From an uncultured Bacilli bacterium (GTDB taxonomy: Bacteria; Bacillota_I; Bacilli_A; RF39; UBA660): DNA of 25,064 bases. Positions 1 to 8,486 of this stretch are shown here, piece by piece. The stretch lies in contig CANRAT010000015.1 of NCBI GenBank assembly GCA_947628685.1, forward strand, positions 1 through 25,064. The letters run 5' to 3'. Position numbers and translations under genes: made by a program. A model generated the notes under the pieces. That model was not told the origin of the DNA, did not search any database, and was given only the letters and a program-made list of their open reading frames with translations. Every line of letters starts with the position of its first letter. Within the stretch, counting starts at the first letter, position 1.

Positions 1-14
1 CGTGTCAAGACATG

Positions 15-38
15 AAAAAAAATTAGGTCTCCCTAATT
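15..38 (-). terminator. Intrinsic terminator of the ackA unit
   Basis: Read on the minus strand, a 7-bp perfect stem (AATTAGG / CCTAATT) with a GAGA loop is followed at once by a run of about eight T. It starts a few bases after the ackA stop codon and should end the lysS-phosphatase-ackA transcript. Confidence 0.85.
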
Positions 39-44
39 AATTTT

Positions 45-1244
45 CTACATATTAACTGCTATATTAAATGTATCTTTTACTATCATAATTTCTTCATTTG
101 TTGGAAGTACCATTACGTTAATTTTTGAATATGGATCACTTATAATTCCTTCATGAATTTCTTTAAATCCAGCAATCTTATCATTCATTTCTTCATTAAG
201 TGTTACACCTAGTGGTGATAATTTATCTATTACAAGTTTTCTCATATAAGAACCATTTTCAAGTACTCCCGCAGTAAATACAATAGCATCTACTTTGCCT
301 TCTAATTCTATATAATATTGTGCGATATATTTAGCAATTCTATCTGAATACATATCAAGAGCAAGTATTGCATTTTCGTTATCTTCATTTGCAAGTTTTT
401 CAACATCTCTACAATCAGCCTCGCCACATACACCTAAAAATCCACTATTCTTATTTAAGTCATTTGTAACTTCACCAATAGTTTTACCTGATTCTTGCAT
501 TACAAATTCTATTATTGAAGGATCAATAGCGCCACAACGAGTTCCCATCATAAGACCATCTAGAGGGGTAAGACCCATTGTTGTATCGTAGCACTTACCA
601 TCTTTAATACATGCTATACTAGCCCCACTACCTACATGACATATAATTAAATTAACATCATCTTTATTTAATCTTTTTTTCATTTCTCCTGTTATATATT
701 TATGACTTGTTCCATGAAAACCATATTTTCTAACTCCATATTTAGTATACCAATCATATGGTACTGGATAAATATAATTTTTCTTTGGCATTGTTTGATG
801 AAATGCTGTATCAAATACTGCAACATTTAAAACACCAGGAAAGGCTTCTTGCATAGCAGTAATACCTGCAAGATTTCCAGGATGATGAAGAGGTCCTAAT
901 TTTGTTAAATCTTTTATATCTTTAATTACTTCATCAGTAATTTCTACAGAATCAGAATATTTCTCACCACCATGAAGTACACGATGTCCTATAGCCTTTA
1001 TTTCACTTAAATCTTCTACTATTTTATTTTTTAATAATTCATCTATTAAAACTTTAGCAGCCTCGCTGTGATTCTTCAAATATTTTTCACTTCTTATTTT
1101 TTCTCCATTTACTTTTACATTCCAAAAGCAATCTTTTTGTCCTATTTTTTCTATATATCCACTAATTAAAACTTTTTCTTCAGGCATTTCAACTACTTGA
1201 AATTTAAGAGATGAACTACCTGCATTAACACATAATATTTTCAT
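45..1244 (-). CDS. ackA: Acetate kinase
   Basis: Converts acetyl phosphate plus ADP to acetate plus ATP, the cytosolic substrate-level phosphorylation step of fermentation. The protein is 399 residues, the normal family length. Visible landmarks are NAGSSSLKF at residues 7-15, GHRVLHGG with Arg88, His120/121, FDTAFH with Asp145, FHGTSH with His177, HVGSGAS with His203, MGTRCG with Arg236, and the late Glu384 in PTNEE. These match the substrate and nucleotide residues known in the family. The usual GxGENS loop reads GVLENGS, a small deviation. The start ATG has a good AAGGAGA site that overlaps the stop of the upstream phosphatase gene, so the two are probably co-transcribed. No phosphotransacetylase gene lies in the window. 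Identification is secure. Confidence 0.97.
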   Translation of the reverse strand: MKILCVNAGSSSLKFQVVEMPEEKVLISGYIEKIGQKDCFWNVKVNGEKIRSEKYLKNHSEAAKVLIDELLKNKIVEDLSEIKAIGHRVLHGGEKYSDSVEITDEVIKDIKDLTKLGPLHHPGNLAGITAMQEAFPGVLNVAVFDTAFHQTMPKKNYIYPVPYDWYTKYGVRKYGFHGTSHKYITGEMKKRLNKDDVNLIICHVGSGASIACIKDGKCYDTTMGLTPLDGLMMGTRCGAIDPSIIEFVMQESGKTIGEVTNDLNKNSGFLGVCGEADCRDVEKLANEDNENAILALDMYSDRIAKYIAQYYIELEGKVDAIVFTAGVLENGSYMRKLVIDKLSPLGVTLNEEMNDKIAGFKEIHEGIISDPYSKINVMVLPTNEEIMIVKDTFNIAVNM

Positions 1245-1255
1245 AAAATCTCCTT

Positions 1256-1789
1256 CTACATCTTATATTCTAAAATCCTTAAATTAGGAATATTTATTCT
1301 AGATAAGTTAGCATCCTCTGGAATACTACCTAACATATAATGTATAACTCTAATAACCGCACTATGCGTTACTACTAATACATTTTTATTTTTATAACGA
1401 ATTTTTATATCTTCTAAAAAACTTGATACTCTATACATAAAATCTTGTATAGGTTCAATATTATTAACTTTAGTATTTAATATAACATCCCAACAATCCC
1501 ATCTATCTACAGAATCTATCATAGCGCCCTCATTTAATCCCCAATCGCGTTCCTTGATTCTGTCATCAGTATTTATAGGGAGTGTTGAGTTAACAAGTAT
1601 TTTTGCAGTCTCACGGGCTCTAGTTAATGGGCTTGATATTACTACATCTAATTTTAAAGTACTAACTAAAGTTTGAAGTTCAAAAGCATCCTTTATACCT
1701 TTTTCAGATAATGGAATATCGCTTATTCCCTGTACTTTTTTTTCTTTATTCCAAATAGTTTCTCCATGTCTTACAACATATAAATTCAT
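1256..1789 (-). CDS. Histidine phosphatase family protein (phosphoglycerate mutase-like)
   Basis: A 177-residue member of the histidine phosphatase (branch 1) superfamily. The nucleophile motif is RHGET at residues 7-11 (His8). SSPLTRARETA carries the phosphate-binding Arg57, ERDWGLNEG supplies the acidic residue, and the second histidine is His142 in VVTHSAVIR (usually SHGGVIR). It is shorter than true cofactor-dependent phosphoglycerate mutase (about 230-250 residues), so it is more likely a small-metabolite or cobalamin/nucleotide-type phosphatase; the substrate cannot be told from sequence. Its ATG is one base after the lysS stop (TAATATG), so translation is probably coupled, and it runs directly into ackA. 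Confidence 0.88.
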   Translation of the reverse strand: MNLYVVRHGETIWNKEKKVQGISDIPLSEKGIKDAFELQTLVSTLKLDVVISSPLTRARETAKILVNSTLPINTDDRIKERDWGLNEGAMIDSVDRWDCWDVILNTKVNNIEPIQDFMYRVSSFLEDIKIRYKNKNVLVVTHSAVIRVIHYMLGSIPEDANLSRINIPNLRILEYKM

Positions 1790-1790
1790 A

Positions 1791-3260
1791 TTAATCTTTA
1801 TCTTTCATCATTGGGAATAATACTACATCTCTAACAGATGGTTGATTATATATTAACATAAGTAATCTATCAATTCCAAATCCAAGTCCTGATATAGGTG
1901 GCATTCCTTGTTCCATAGCCCCCATAAATCCTTCATCTATTTCCATAGTCTCTTCATCACCTTGTTCACGAGCCTTAAGTTGATCTAAAAATGCTTCTCT
2001 TTGAATTATAGGATTTACAAGTTCTGAATATGCCTTACATAATTCAGTACCACAAGCAACTACTTGGAATACATCTATTACTCTTTTATCATTATCATTT
2101 CTTCTTGCAAGTGGGATTAAAAATGCTGGATAATTATATATTATTGTTGGATCTACTATATTCTCTCTTATTTTTCTTTTATATACAAAATCTATTATTT
2201 GACTCATTGATTTATATTCTTCTAACTCTTCCATAGTAAATAAGTCTTTTTCTACTATTTTTTCTTTTAATATAGTAGGATCTTCTATTGATAGAAAATC
2301 AAATCCTAATATTTCTCTCATTTTTTCTACATAATTTATTCTATCCCAAGACTCTTTACCAAAATCTAAAGTATAATCTTGATATGTAAGAGTTGTACTA
2401 CCTAAAAGTTCTATTAAAAGAGCCTTTATAAATTTTTGATAAAATTTTATATTATCTTCAAAATTCCAATATGATGCATACCATTCTACTTGAGTAAACT
2501 CTTGTAAGTGTTCTTTATCCATACCTTCATTTCTGAAGCATTTAGCAATTTCATATACTCTATTAAATCCACCTGCAATACATTGTTTTAGATAAGTCTC
2601 AGGAGCAATTCTAAGATTAAAATCTTCATCAAGTGCGTTATGATGAGTATAAAAAGGACGTGCGGAAGCCCCACATACTGCATTTTGAAGTATTGGAGTT
2701 TCTACTTGTAAAAATCCATTTTCACCTAAGAATTTATGTACAAATGAATATAATTTACTTCTACCTAAAAATACTTTTCTAGATTCTTCATTAGATATTA
2801 AATCTACATATCTTTCTCTATATTTTAATTCTATATCTGATAATCCATGAAATTTTTCTGGGAGTGGTCTTAAGGCCTTACCTAGGAATGTTACATTACT
2901 TGCAAGAAGTGTTTTTTCACCTGTTTGCGTAGTTATAATCTCACCCCTGGCACCAATAAAATCTCCAATATCAACTAATTTCTTAAAAAATTCATAATCA
3001 CTTTCAAGAGTTACATCTGACTTTAATTGTACTTGTATATCCGCTTCTAAGTCTCTTAAACGGATAAAACTTAATTTACCCATCTTTCTCATAAATACAA
3101 TTCTACCTGCAATGCTTACATTCTTACTTCCATCGCTTAAATTTCTTGCTTCTTTTAGGGTATTTGTAACCTCGTACCTTTCTGGATATGGATTTGTATA
3201 CTTACTTATTTCCTCTAACTTTTCTCTTCTTACTAATTCTTGCTCAGAAAATTCTTTCAT
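1791..3260 (-). CDS. lysS: Lysyl-tRNA synthetase, class II
   Basis: Charges tRNA-Lys with lysine using ATP. The protein is 489 residues, normal for the family. An N-terminal OB-fold anticodon domain (about residues 47-130, SIAGRIVFMRKMGKLSF) precedes the class II catalytic core. Motif 2 is FRNEGMDKEHLQEFTQVEW at 242-260 and motif 3 is GLGFGIDRLLML at 458-469, with RPFYTHHNALDEDFNLRIAPE before motif 2. Motif 2 is unlike the common Bacillus form (FRNEG..TRHNPEFT). GATA/AspRS-type enzymes were considered, but the ETYLKQCIAGGF and C-terminal RDVVLFP segments favour LysRS. The start has a strong GAGGTGAT site three bases before the ATG. It heads a tight unit with the phosphatase and ackA. No T-box is visible in the 75-base spacer upstream. 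Confidence 0.93.
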   Translation of the reverse strand: MKEFSEQELVRREKLEEISKYTNPYPERYEVTNTLKEARNLSDGSKNVSIAGRIVFMRKMGKLSFIRLRDLEADIQVQLKSDVTLESDYEFFKKLVDIGDFIGARGEIITTQTGEKTLLASNVTFLGKALRPLPEKFHGLSDIELKYRERYVDLISNEESRKVFLGRSKLYSFVHKFLGENGFLQVETPILQNAVCGASARPFYTHHNALDEDFNLRIAPETYLKQCIAGGFNRVYEIAKCFRNEGMDKEHLQEFTQVEWYASYWNFEDNIKFYQKFIKALLIELLGSTTLTYQDYTLDFGKESWDRINYVEKMREILGFDFLSIEDPTILKEKIVEKDLFTMEELEEYKSMSQIIDFVYKRKIRENIVDPTIIYNYPAFLIPLARRNDNDKRVIDVFQVVACGTELCKAYSELVNPIIQREAFLDQLKAREQGDEETMEIDEGFMGAMEQGMPPISGLGFGIDRLLMLIYNQPSVRDVVLFPMMKDKD

Positions 3261-3335
3261 TTTATCACCTCAACGTATTAATAATATCATAATTTTTTAA
3301 ATAAATACAGTGATTTTAAAAAAAAACAAAACTTT

Positions 3336-4328
3336 TTATAGAACAACTCCGAATATAATGGCTATCATGCTTGCAAGTATTCCAACTAAAGAAAATATCT
3401 TTACTATATCTCTTTCACTATATCCTTTTTTCTCAAATGAATGATGTATTGGAGTCATTAAAAAAAGTCTTTTTTTTGTAAATTTATAGTATACTCTTTG
3501 AATTATACAAGTTAGTGTTTCAATAACAAATACTATACCTATTACAATAAGTAATATCTCATGTCGAGTTAATATTGCAATCGCACCCATAGCCGCACCA
3601 AGCGCAAGAGAACCTGTATCTCCCATAAAAATTTTAGCAGGATTTAAATTAAATACTAGAAATCCTATTAATGAACCCACAATTGAAAAACAAAATAAAG
3701 ATACTTCTTCATAACCTTCTAACCATCCTGTATTATAACTTATTATACCGAGTGTAAGAAAGGTAATTAAAGATAGTGTTCCAGCAAGTCCATCAAGTCC
3801 ATCTGTAATATTTACTGCATTAGAACTAGATACTAATACTGCAAGTATGACTATTCCATATATAAACCCTATATCAAGTTTTATACCTAGGGTATGTATC
3901 CAAAGTAAAGGTTCATTACCACTTTTCATAAATAGATAAAAAAATATGATTGCTACTATAACTTGAAGTATAAATTTTGATGTTTCACTTAATCCTTTAT
4001 TATTATTTCTTTTTATTATTAAATAATCATCTATAAATCCTATTATTGAATAAAATATAAATGTTAATATCACTATTAGTATTGTTGTATTAAATTTTAT
4101 TTTACCAAATAAATGCATTATTATCATAACAAGTATTGTAGGTACTATGAATATTAAACCTCCCATAGTTGGAGTTCCTCGCTTTTCTTTATGTTTTTCT
4201 TCTAAATATATGCTTAGTCTCTGTCCTGCTTTTAATTTTTTTAAAAGTGGAATTAGAAATATTCCTGTTGATATTGAAAGTATTAAACTAATCATCATAA
4301 CAAGTACTGCTTTTGTAAGTATTATCAT
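3336..4328 (-). CDS. mraY: Phospho-N-acetylmuramoyl-pentapeptide transferase
   Basis: Integral membrane enzyme that transfers phospho-MurNAc-pentapeptide to undecaprenyl phosphate to make lipid I. It is 330 residues with about ten hydrophobic segments. Hallmarks are KRGTPTMGG at 49-57, the Asp pair in GFIDDYL (Asp100/Asp101), NAVNITDGLDG at 170-180, FMGDTGSLALG at 234-244 (Asp237) and the late histidine motif TPIHHSFEKKG. That last motif is usually HHH; here the third histidine is Ser297. The ATG has a GAGGG site seven bases upstream. In Bacillus this gene follows spoVD-murE; here a SpoVD-like PBP lies upstream but ldh and an ORF6N gene intervene and murE is absent locally. Confidence 0.95.
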   Translation of the reverse strand: MIILTKAVLVMMISLILSISTGIFLIPLLKKLKAGQRLSIYLEEKHKEKRGTPTMGGLIFIVPTILVMIIMHLFGKIKFNTTILIVILTFIFYSIIGFIDDYLIIKRNNNKGLSETSKFILQVIVAIIFFYLFMKSGNEPLLWIHTLGIKLDIGFIYGIVILAVLVSSSNAVNITDGLDGLAGTLSLITFLTLGIISYNTGWLEGYEEVSLFCFSIVGSLIGFLVFNLNPAKIFMGDTGSLALGAAMGAIAILTRHEILLIVIGIVFVIETLTCIIQRVYYKFTKKRLFLMTPIHHSFEKKGYSERDIVKIFSLVGILASMIAIIFGVVL

Positions 4329-4574
4329 ACAATCCCTCTAATAAATTTTATTCAAGTAATATAAAAGTAGGACAAGAAGATTTATAATAAGGTTTTTAAT
4401 TTTTTAATAAATTAATTATCATTCACTTTTTTATAATATATAAGGAGTCGTCTAGACATTTAACTAATATTTGCGGTTCCAAAATGGAACCGCAAACATT
4501 CAAATTCATATTTATTTAATTAAAAACAAATAACTGATAGATTTATTGATTTACTATTTTTACTTCTACTTAAT
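4329..4574. other. 246-base spacer between the ORF6N gene and mraY
   Basis: No credible coding frame. The spacer holds an 8-bp palindrome (GTCTAGAC, 4450-4457) and the 27-base hairpin at 4470-4496 described separately. The 130 bases nearest mraY are almost pure A/T and probably contain the mraY promoter. I could not choose one -35/-10 pair with confidence. Confidence 0.5.
4470..4496. repeat. Perfect 11-bp inverted repeat (hairpin) downstream of the ORF6N gene
   Basis: Arms TTTGCGGTTCC and GGAACCGCAAA are separated by AAAAT. It lies 78 bases past the ORF6N stop and is not followed by a T run on either strand, so it is not a standard intrinsic terminator. Its 15-base core GTTCCAAAATGGAAC recurs, as its reverse complement, inside the ORF6N coding region at 5239-5253. 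Confidence 0.85.
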
Positions 4575-5465
4575 TCATTTAACCATTAAACTTTCTATTT
4601 TTTCTAAAAGTGAATTTATTACTACGTCTTCTTCTATTTTATTTATTGAAAATGTTTTACTTCCTATATGATTTATTGAGGCTCCTAAATGGTATACTGT
4701 TTTTTTATCTAGCACTAAATATCTATCATGAAACGTATCATTATATATTATTTTTAAATTATCATATTCTTTATTATATTTATCTATATCTAATTTACTT
4801 AATAAACTTTTTATCTTTACTATAAGTATTACTGATGTAGTTAATCTGCTTATCATATCAAGTACACTTTTATCTGCATATCCATCTATTATTATTAATT
4901 CATATTTTGCTTCACCCATTATATCTAAAATTTTTGAATATGCATCATATATTTGTCCATCAAAATATATTTCATTTTTTACTTCTTTTTTTGATAATTC
5001 ATCAAAGGATTTTTGAAGTAGTTTTATATCTTTATCATGAGTAAGTACCATTTCATTAATAAATCTTTGTTCTATTAAGTTATTTGATATATACTTTCTC
5101 ATAAGTACAAATGCTCTCATTATATCTACACTAACCTTTGCAGCAATACTAGTATGTATAACAGTTGCAAGCATAGCAACTCCTTGTTCTGTAAATACAT
5201 ATGGTATTTTTCTAATTCCACCATGAGTATTTTTTGAAGTTCCATTTTGGAACTTCAAGTTTTCAAATTCGTTTATATTTAATTGAAAACAAAAATCGCT
5301 AGGAAATTTTTCTTTATTCCTACTAACTGCTTTATTTATGTCCTTAGTTCCATTTTTACATCCATAAAGTTTAGCCAAGTCACTATCAAGCATTACTTGC
5401 TTCCCTCTTACCTCATATATTAAGTTTTCTATTTTTATAGTTTCTATTTCATTCATATAAACCAC
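4575..5465 (-). CDS. ORF6N-domain protein with C-terminal PLD-like (HDR) domain
   Basis: A 296-residue protein of phage/mobile-element type. The N-terminal ORF6N domain (about 8-125) shows EVRGKQVMLDSDLAKLYG, NRNKEKFP-like and YVFTEQGVAMLATV segments typical of this KilA-N/Bro-related DNA-binding family. A linker (130-165) is followed by a C-terminal domain with FHDRYLVLD (246-254) and YHLGASINHIGSK (258-270), as in a PLD-like half domain often joined to ORF6N. Molecular function is unknown; DNA binding is inferred from the family. The GTG start at 5465 has AAGGAA about five bases upstream; an in-frame ATG at 5456 is the alternative. It sits alone between ldh and mraY, which suggests insertion into the cell-wall cluster. 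Codons for residues 71-77 (KFQNGTS) form a perfect palindrome. Confidence 0.85.
   Translation of the reverse strand: MVYMNEIETIKIENLIYEVRGKQVMLDSDLAKLYGCKNGTKDINKAVSRNKEKFPSDFCFQLNINEFENLKFQNGTSKNTHGGIRKIPYVFTEQGVAMLATVIHTSIAAKVSVDIMRAFVLMRKYISNNLIEQRFINEMVLTHDKDIKLLQKSFDELSKKEVKNEIYFDGQIYDAYSKILDIMGEAKYELIIIDGYADKSVLDMISRLTTSVILIVKIKSLLSKLDIDKYNKEYDNLKIIYNDTFHDRYLVLDKKTVYHLGASINHIGSKTFSINKIEEDVVINSLLEKIESLMVK
5234..5258. repeat. Perfect 10-bp inverted repeat inside the ORF6N gene
   Basis: Arms TTGAAGTTCC and GGAACTTCAA flank ATTTT. It encodes the KFQNGTS segment of the ORF6N domain, where family members usually have a [ST]Q..TS-like stretch, so the protein does not look interrupted. The core matches the hairpin at 4470-4496 in opposite orientation. 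Confidence 0.85.
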
Positions 5466-5585
5466 ACATTCCTTTCACTTCGTTCAAGGCACACATAGTC
5501 ATGAAAATTTTAATTTATTTTCAGACTAACCTCATATATATCATACTCTAAAACTTTGCAATTTCCTTTTTTCAAACAAAAAATA

Positions 5586-6491
5586 CTATAAATTATTTAT
5601 AGCATCTTTTATAACCTTAATAGAATTTTTAATTTTTTCCTTTTCTTCATTATTGAATGGAACATATATTTTTTCTTTAACTCCACTATTATTAACTATA
5701 GCAGGAGTTGATATATAAATATCATTTTCCTTATCATAAGCGGATACTGAAAGTATTACATTTTCATCTCCAAGTATTGCATTAGTAATTCTAACTAAGC
5801 ACATACCAATTCCATAATATGTGGCACCTTTTTTTTCAATTATCTCATATGCAGAATTTCTAACATCATTTTCTATTTTTATTTTTTCAGTGGGTGTTAG
5901 ATATGCATTCAAACTCTTTAAAGCAATATTGGCATTACTCCATGGAATAAATTCAGAGTCTCCATGTTCACCCATTACATATGCATGAATATCCTTAGGA
6001 CTTACTCCTACTTTTTCACTTATTAAAAATCTAAGACGAGCCGTATCTAGTGTTGTTCCTGTACCAAGAACTTTATTATATGGAAAGTTAGAATATTTAT
6101 AAGTAATATAAGTCATTACATCCAAAGGATTAGTAGCGACTAAAAATATACCATTAAATCCACTAGAAAGAACACTTTCTACAATACTTTTAAATATTTT
6201 ACTATTCTTATGTATTAAATCCATTCTAGTTTCACCAACATTTTGATTGGCTCCTGCAGCAATTACTACTATTTTTGCATCCTTGCAGTCACTATAGTCG
6301 CCTAATTTTATATTTATTTTAGATGGACTATAGGCAAGACAATGATTTAAATCCATTACTTCTCCTTCTAGTCTTTTAGTATTTATATCTATAAGTACTA
6401 GTTCATTTACATATGTATTTTGATTTAAAAGAGCATAAGAATAACTCATACCTACATTACCACAACCAATTACTACAACTTTATTTTTCAT
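5586..6491 (-). CDS. ldh: L-lactate dehydrogenase
   Basis: Reduces pyruvate to L-lactate with NADH, re-oxidising NADH during fermentation. It is 301 residues, slightly shorter than the usual 313-320. The Rossmann motif is GCGNVG at 9-14, followed by Asp35 (NAD preference). The substrate loop AGANQNVGETRMDL carries Gln83 and Arg89: Gln at this place indicates lactate rather than malate dehydrogenase. ATNPLDV at 119-125, Asp149 and Arg152 in TLDTARLR, and the catalytic His176 in GEHGDSE complete the active site. The ATG has AAGGTGAT three bases upstream. The gap to the PBP stop is 33 bases, so co-transcription with the PBP is possible. Together with ackA it points to fermentative metabolism. 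Confidence 0.95.
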   Translation of the reverse strand: MKNKVVVIGCGNVGMSYSYALLNQNTYVNELVLIDINTKRLEGEVMDLNHCLAYSPSKINIKLGDYSDCKDAKIVVIAAGANQNVGETRMDLIHKNSKIFKSIVESVLSSGFNGIFLVATNPLDVMTYITYKYSNFPYNKVLGTGTTLDTARLRFLISEKVGVSPKDIHAYVMGEHGDSEFIPWSNANIALKSLNAYLTPTEKIKIENDVRNSAYEIIEKKGATYYGIGMCLVRITNAILGDENVILSVSAYDKENDIYISTPAIVNNSGVKEKIYVPFNNEEKEKIKNSIKVIKDAINNL

Positions 6492-6524
6492 ATGATCACC
6501 TTAAACATTATATAATATTTTTTA

Positions 6525-8432
6525 TTATTCGGCAAGAAGTAAGCGTATAGTTTCTCCTTCATATACACTTTCACCCACACTAGGTGATTGATAAGTTATA
6601 ACATCTCCTGTACCACTATATTCTACTTTAAACTTTTTAAGTTCTTTTATTGCGTCTTTAACACTCATTCCAACTACATTAGGAACTATTGCATACTGTT
6701 TATCAAAGTAGTTATATTCTCTTTCAATTTCATTTTCTCTTTTTTCTATACCTAGTATATCTATCGCACTAAGAAGTACATTTTTGGCAATAGGAGCAGC
6801 AACAGTTCCTCCATATTGTGTGATTCCTTTTGCATTATCTATTGCAATATAAACAACTACTTGCGGATCATCTGCAGGTAAAAATCCTATAAAACTTGTT
6901 ATATAGTTACCACTTAAATAAGAGCCATTAACTGCCTTTTGTGCGGTACCTGTTTTACCTCCTACTCTATAGCCACCAATATATGCGTTGTGTCCTGTAC
7001 CACGAGCAACCACACTTTCAAGTGCATTTCTAACCTTTATGCTTGTATCTTCACTTATTACTTTTCTAACAATTTCAGGATTATTTTCTAAAATAACGCT
7101 GTTTGTTTCAGGCTCATTTAAACTTTTAACTATATATGGTTTATAAAGTATCCCACCATTTATTGCTGCTGATACTGCTGTTATTTGCTGTATTGGAGTT
7201 ACTGATACACCTTGACCAAAAGCAGTAGTTGCAAGTTCCAAATCACCTATTTTATCTTTATTAAATAAAATACCGCTCGATTCACCATTCAAATCTACTC
7301 CTGTTTTTTTACCAAATCCAAATAGATCAATATAGTTAAATAATTTATCTTTACCGAGTTTAAGTCCTAAATTTACAAATCCTGTATTACACGAATTTTC
7401 TACAACTTCAAGATAAGTCTCTTCACCGTGCCCACCTGCTTTCCAGCAGTGAAGTGTCGCCCCACCAACTGTAACCGCACCTGAATCAAAGAAATGATCA
7501 TTATTAAGATCTACTATTTTTTCTTCTAATGATGCAGCAAGTGTGATTATTTTAAAAGTACTACCAGGCTCATAAGTCATCCAAATAGGTAGATTTCTAT
7601 TAATCTGCTCTACTGTATAATTCTGATAATTACTTGGACTAAATGTAGGACGTGATGCTAAGGCTAGTATCTCTCCTGTATTTGGATCCATCATAATACC
7701 TAATGCTTGATCAGGGTTATACTGACTTACTGCTATATCAAGTTCACGTTCTAGCGATTTTTGAAGTTCATAATTTATTGTTAAAGTCATGTTAACTCCA
7801 CTTTGTGGTTGTTCATATATCTGCCCCATAGATAAACTGTTTCCCTTTGCATCACTAAAATACTTTATTGCTCCATCACTACCTGTTAAATATTTATCAT
7901 AAATAAGTTCTAGACCACTTAAACCTTGATTATCTATTCCAACAAAACCTATTGTATGTGAAAGTAGTGTATCATATGGATAATCCCTCTTAGCCTCTTT
8001 TACTAAATAAACCCCTTTATATCCTAAATCATTAATTTTATCTGCAATATCATAACTTAAGTTTCTACCTTCTGGGTGTACTCTTTCTATGGAAGTTTTT
8101 TTAGATACATGTTTATACATTTCATCATAATCTACATTTAATATTTCTGCTAAATCTTTAGCGACACTTTCTTTATCACTTATTTGATTTGGTATAAGTA
8201 CAAGTGATGTAGTTGTTATATTACCTGCAAGTTCTACTCCATTTCTATCGTATATTATTCCTCTATTAGAAGCAAGTGGAAGATTTCTACTCCAAAGACT
8301 TGTTGCATATTTATTTAATTTTTTATAGTCTATTACTTGTATATAAAATACTTTCCCTATAATTATTAAAAATAAAACAACAGTCATTATAATAATTATC
8401 TTAATTCTTTTATGTATATTTTTAAAAAACAT
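6525..8432 (-). CDS. Class B penicillin-binding protein with PASTA domain (SpoVD/FtsI type)
   Basis: Membrane-anchored peptidoglycan transpeptidase, 635 residues. A short cytoplasmic stretch and one membrane segment (about 11-30) precede the dimerisation domain (SNRGIIYDRNG at 55-65) and the transpeptidase domain. Active-site motifs are STFK (Ser291, Lys294), SCN (347-349) and KTG (493-495). One PASTA repeat ends the protein (about 580-635, IVPNVVGMS...). Length and single PASTA match B. subtilis SpoVD (cortex synthesis) better than the two-PASTA PbpB, but in a compact genome this could also be the septal FtsI. GGTGAT lies three bases before the ATG. No ftsL or mraW lies upstream, so the dcw cluster is broken here. 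Confidence 0.93.
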   Translation of the reverse strand: MFFKNIHKRIKIIIIMTVVLFLIIIGKVFYIQVIDYKKLNKYATSLWSRNLPLASNRGIIYDRNGVELAGNITTTSLVLIPNQISDKESVAKDLAEILNVDYDEMYKHVSKKTSIERVHPEGRNLSYDIADKINDLGYKGVYLVKEAKRDYPYDTLLSHTIGFVGIDNQGLSGLELIYDKYLTGSDGAIKYFSDAKGNSLSMGQIYEQPQSGVNMTLTINYELQKSLERELDIAVSQYNPDQALGIMMDPNTGEILALASRPTFSPSNYQNYTVEQINRNLPIWMTYEPGSTFKIITLAASLEEKIVDLNNDHFFDSGAVTVGGATLHCWKAGGHGEETYLEVVENSCNTGFVNLGLKLGKDKLFNYIDLFGFGKKTGVDLNGESSGILFNKDKIGDLELATTAFGQGVSVTPIQQITAVSAAINGGILYKPYIVKSLNEPETNSVILENNPEIVRKVISEDTSIKVRNALESVVARGTGHNAYIGGYRVGGKTGTAQKAVNGSYLSGNYITSFIGFLPADDPQVVVYIAIDNAKGITQYGGTVAAPIAKNVLLSAIDILGIEKRENEIEREYNYFDKQYAIVPNVVGMSVKDAIKELKKFKVEYSGTGDVITYQSPSVGESVYEGETIRLLLAE

Positions 8433-8446
8433 ATAATCACCAATAA

Positions 8447-8452
8447 ATTATA
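8447..8452 (-). promoter_or_regulatory. Candidate -10 box for the PBP gene
   Basis: TATAAT on the minus strand, 14 bases upstream of the PBP start codon, just after the terminator of the preceding gene. The -35 region is poor (TTCCTA at 17-base spacing). The leader would be very short. Confidence 0.35.
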
Positions 8453-8455
8453 TGT

Positions 8456-8486
8456 CCAAAAAAAAAAAATAGGAATTCCCATTTTT
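8456..8486 (-). terminator. Intrinsic terminator after the glycosyltransferase-like gene
   Basis: On the minus strand the stem AAAATGGG/CCTATTTT (one G-T pair, AATT loop) is followed by a long T run. It begins at the stop codon of the 599-residue gene and separates it from the PBP gene. Confidence 0.75.

Noticed and set aside
2030..3300. Plus-strand frames opposite lysS and other minus-strand genes
   Set aside because: They are low-complexity hydrophobic shadows of A/T-rich antisense codons, without ribosome sites.
3261..3335. T-box or other riboswitch upstream of lysS
   Set aside because: The spacer is only 75 bases of A/T with no specifier loop, T-box core or terminator hairpin.
5466..5500. 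17-codon minus-strand ORF starting near 5501 just ahead of the ORF6N gene
   Set aside because: No ribosome site and no recognisable peptide; it overlaps the ORF6N start region and is most likely chance.
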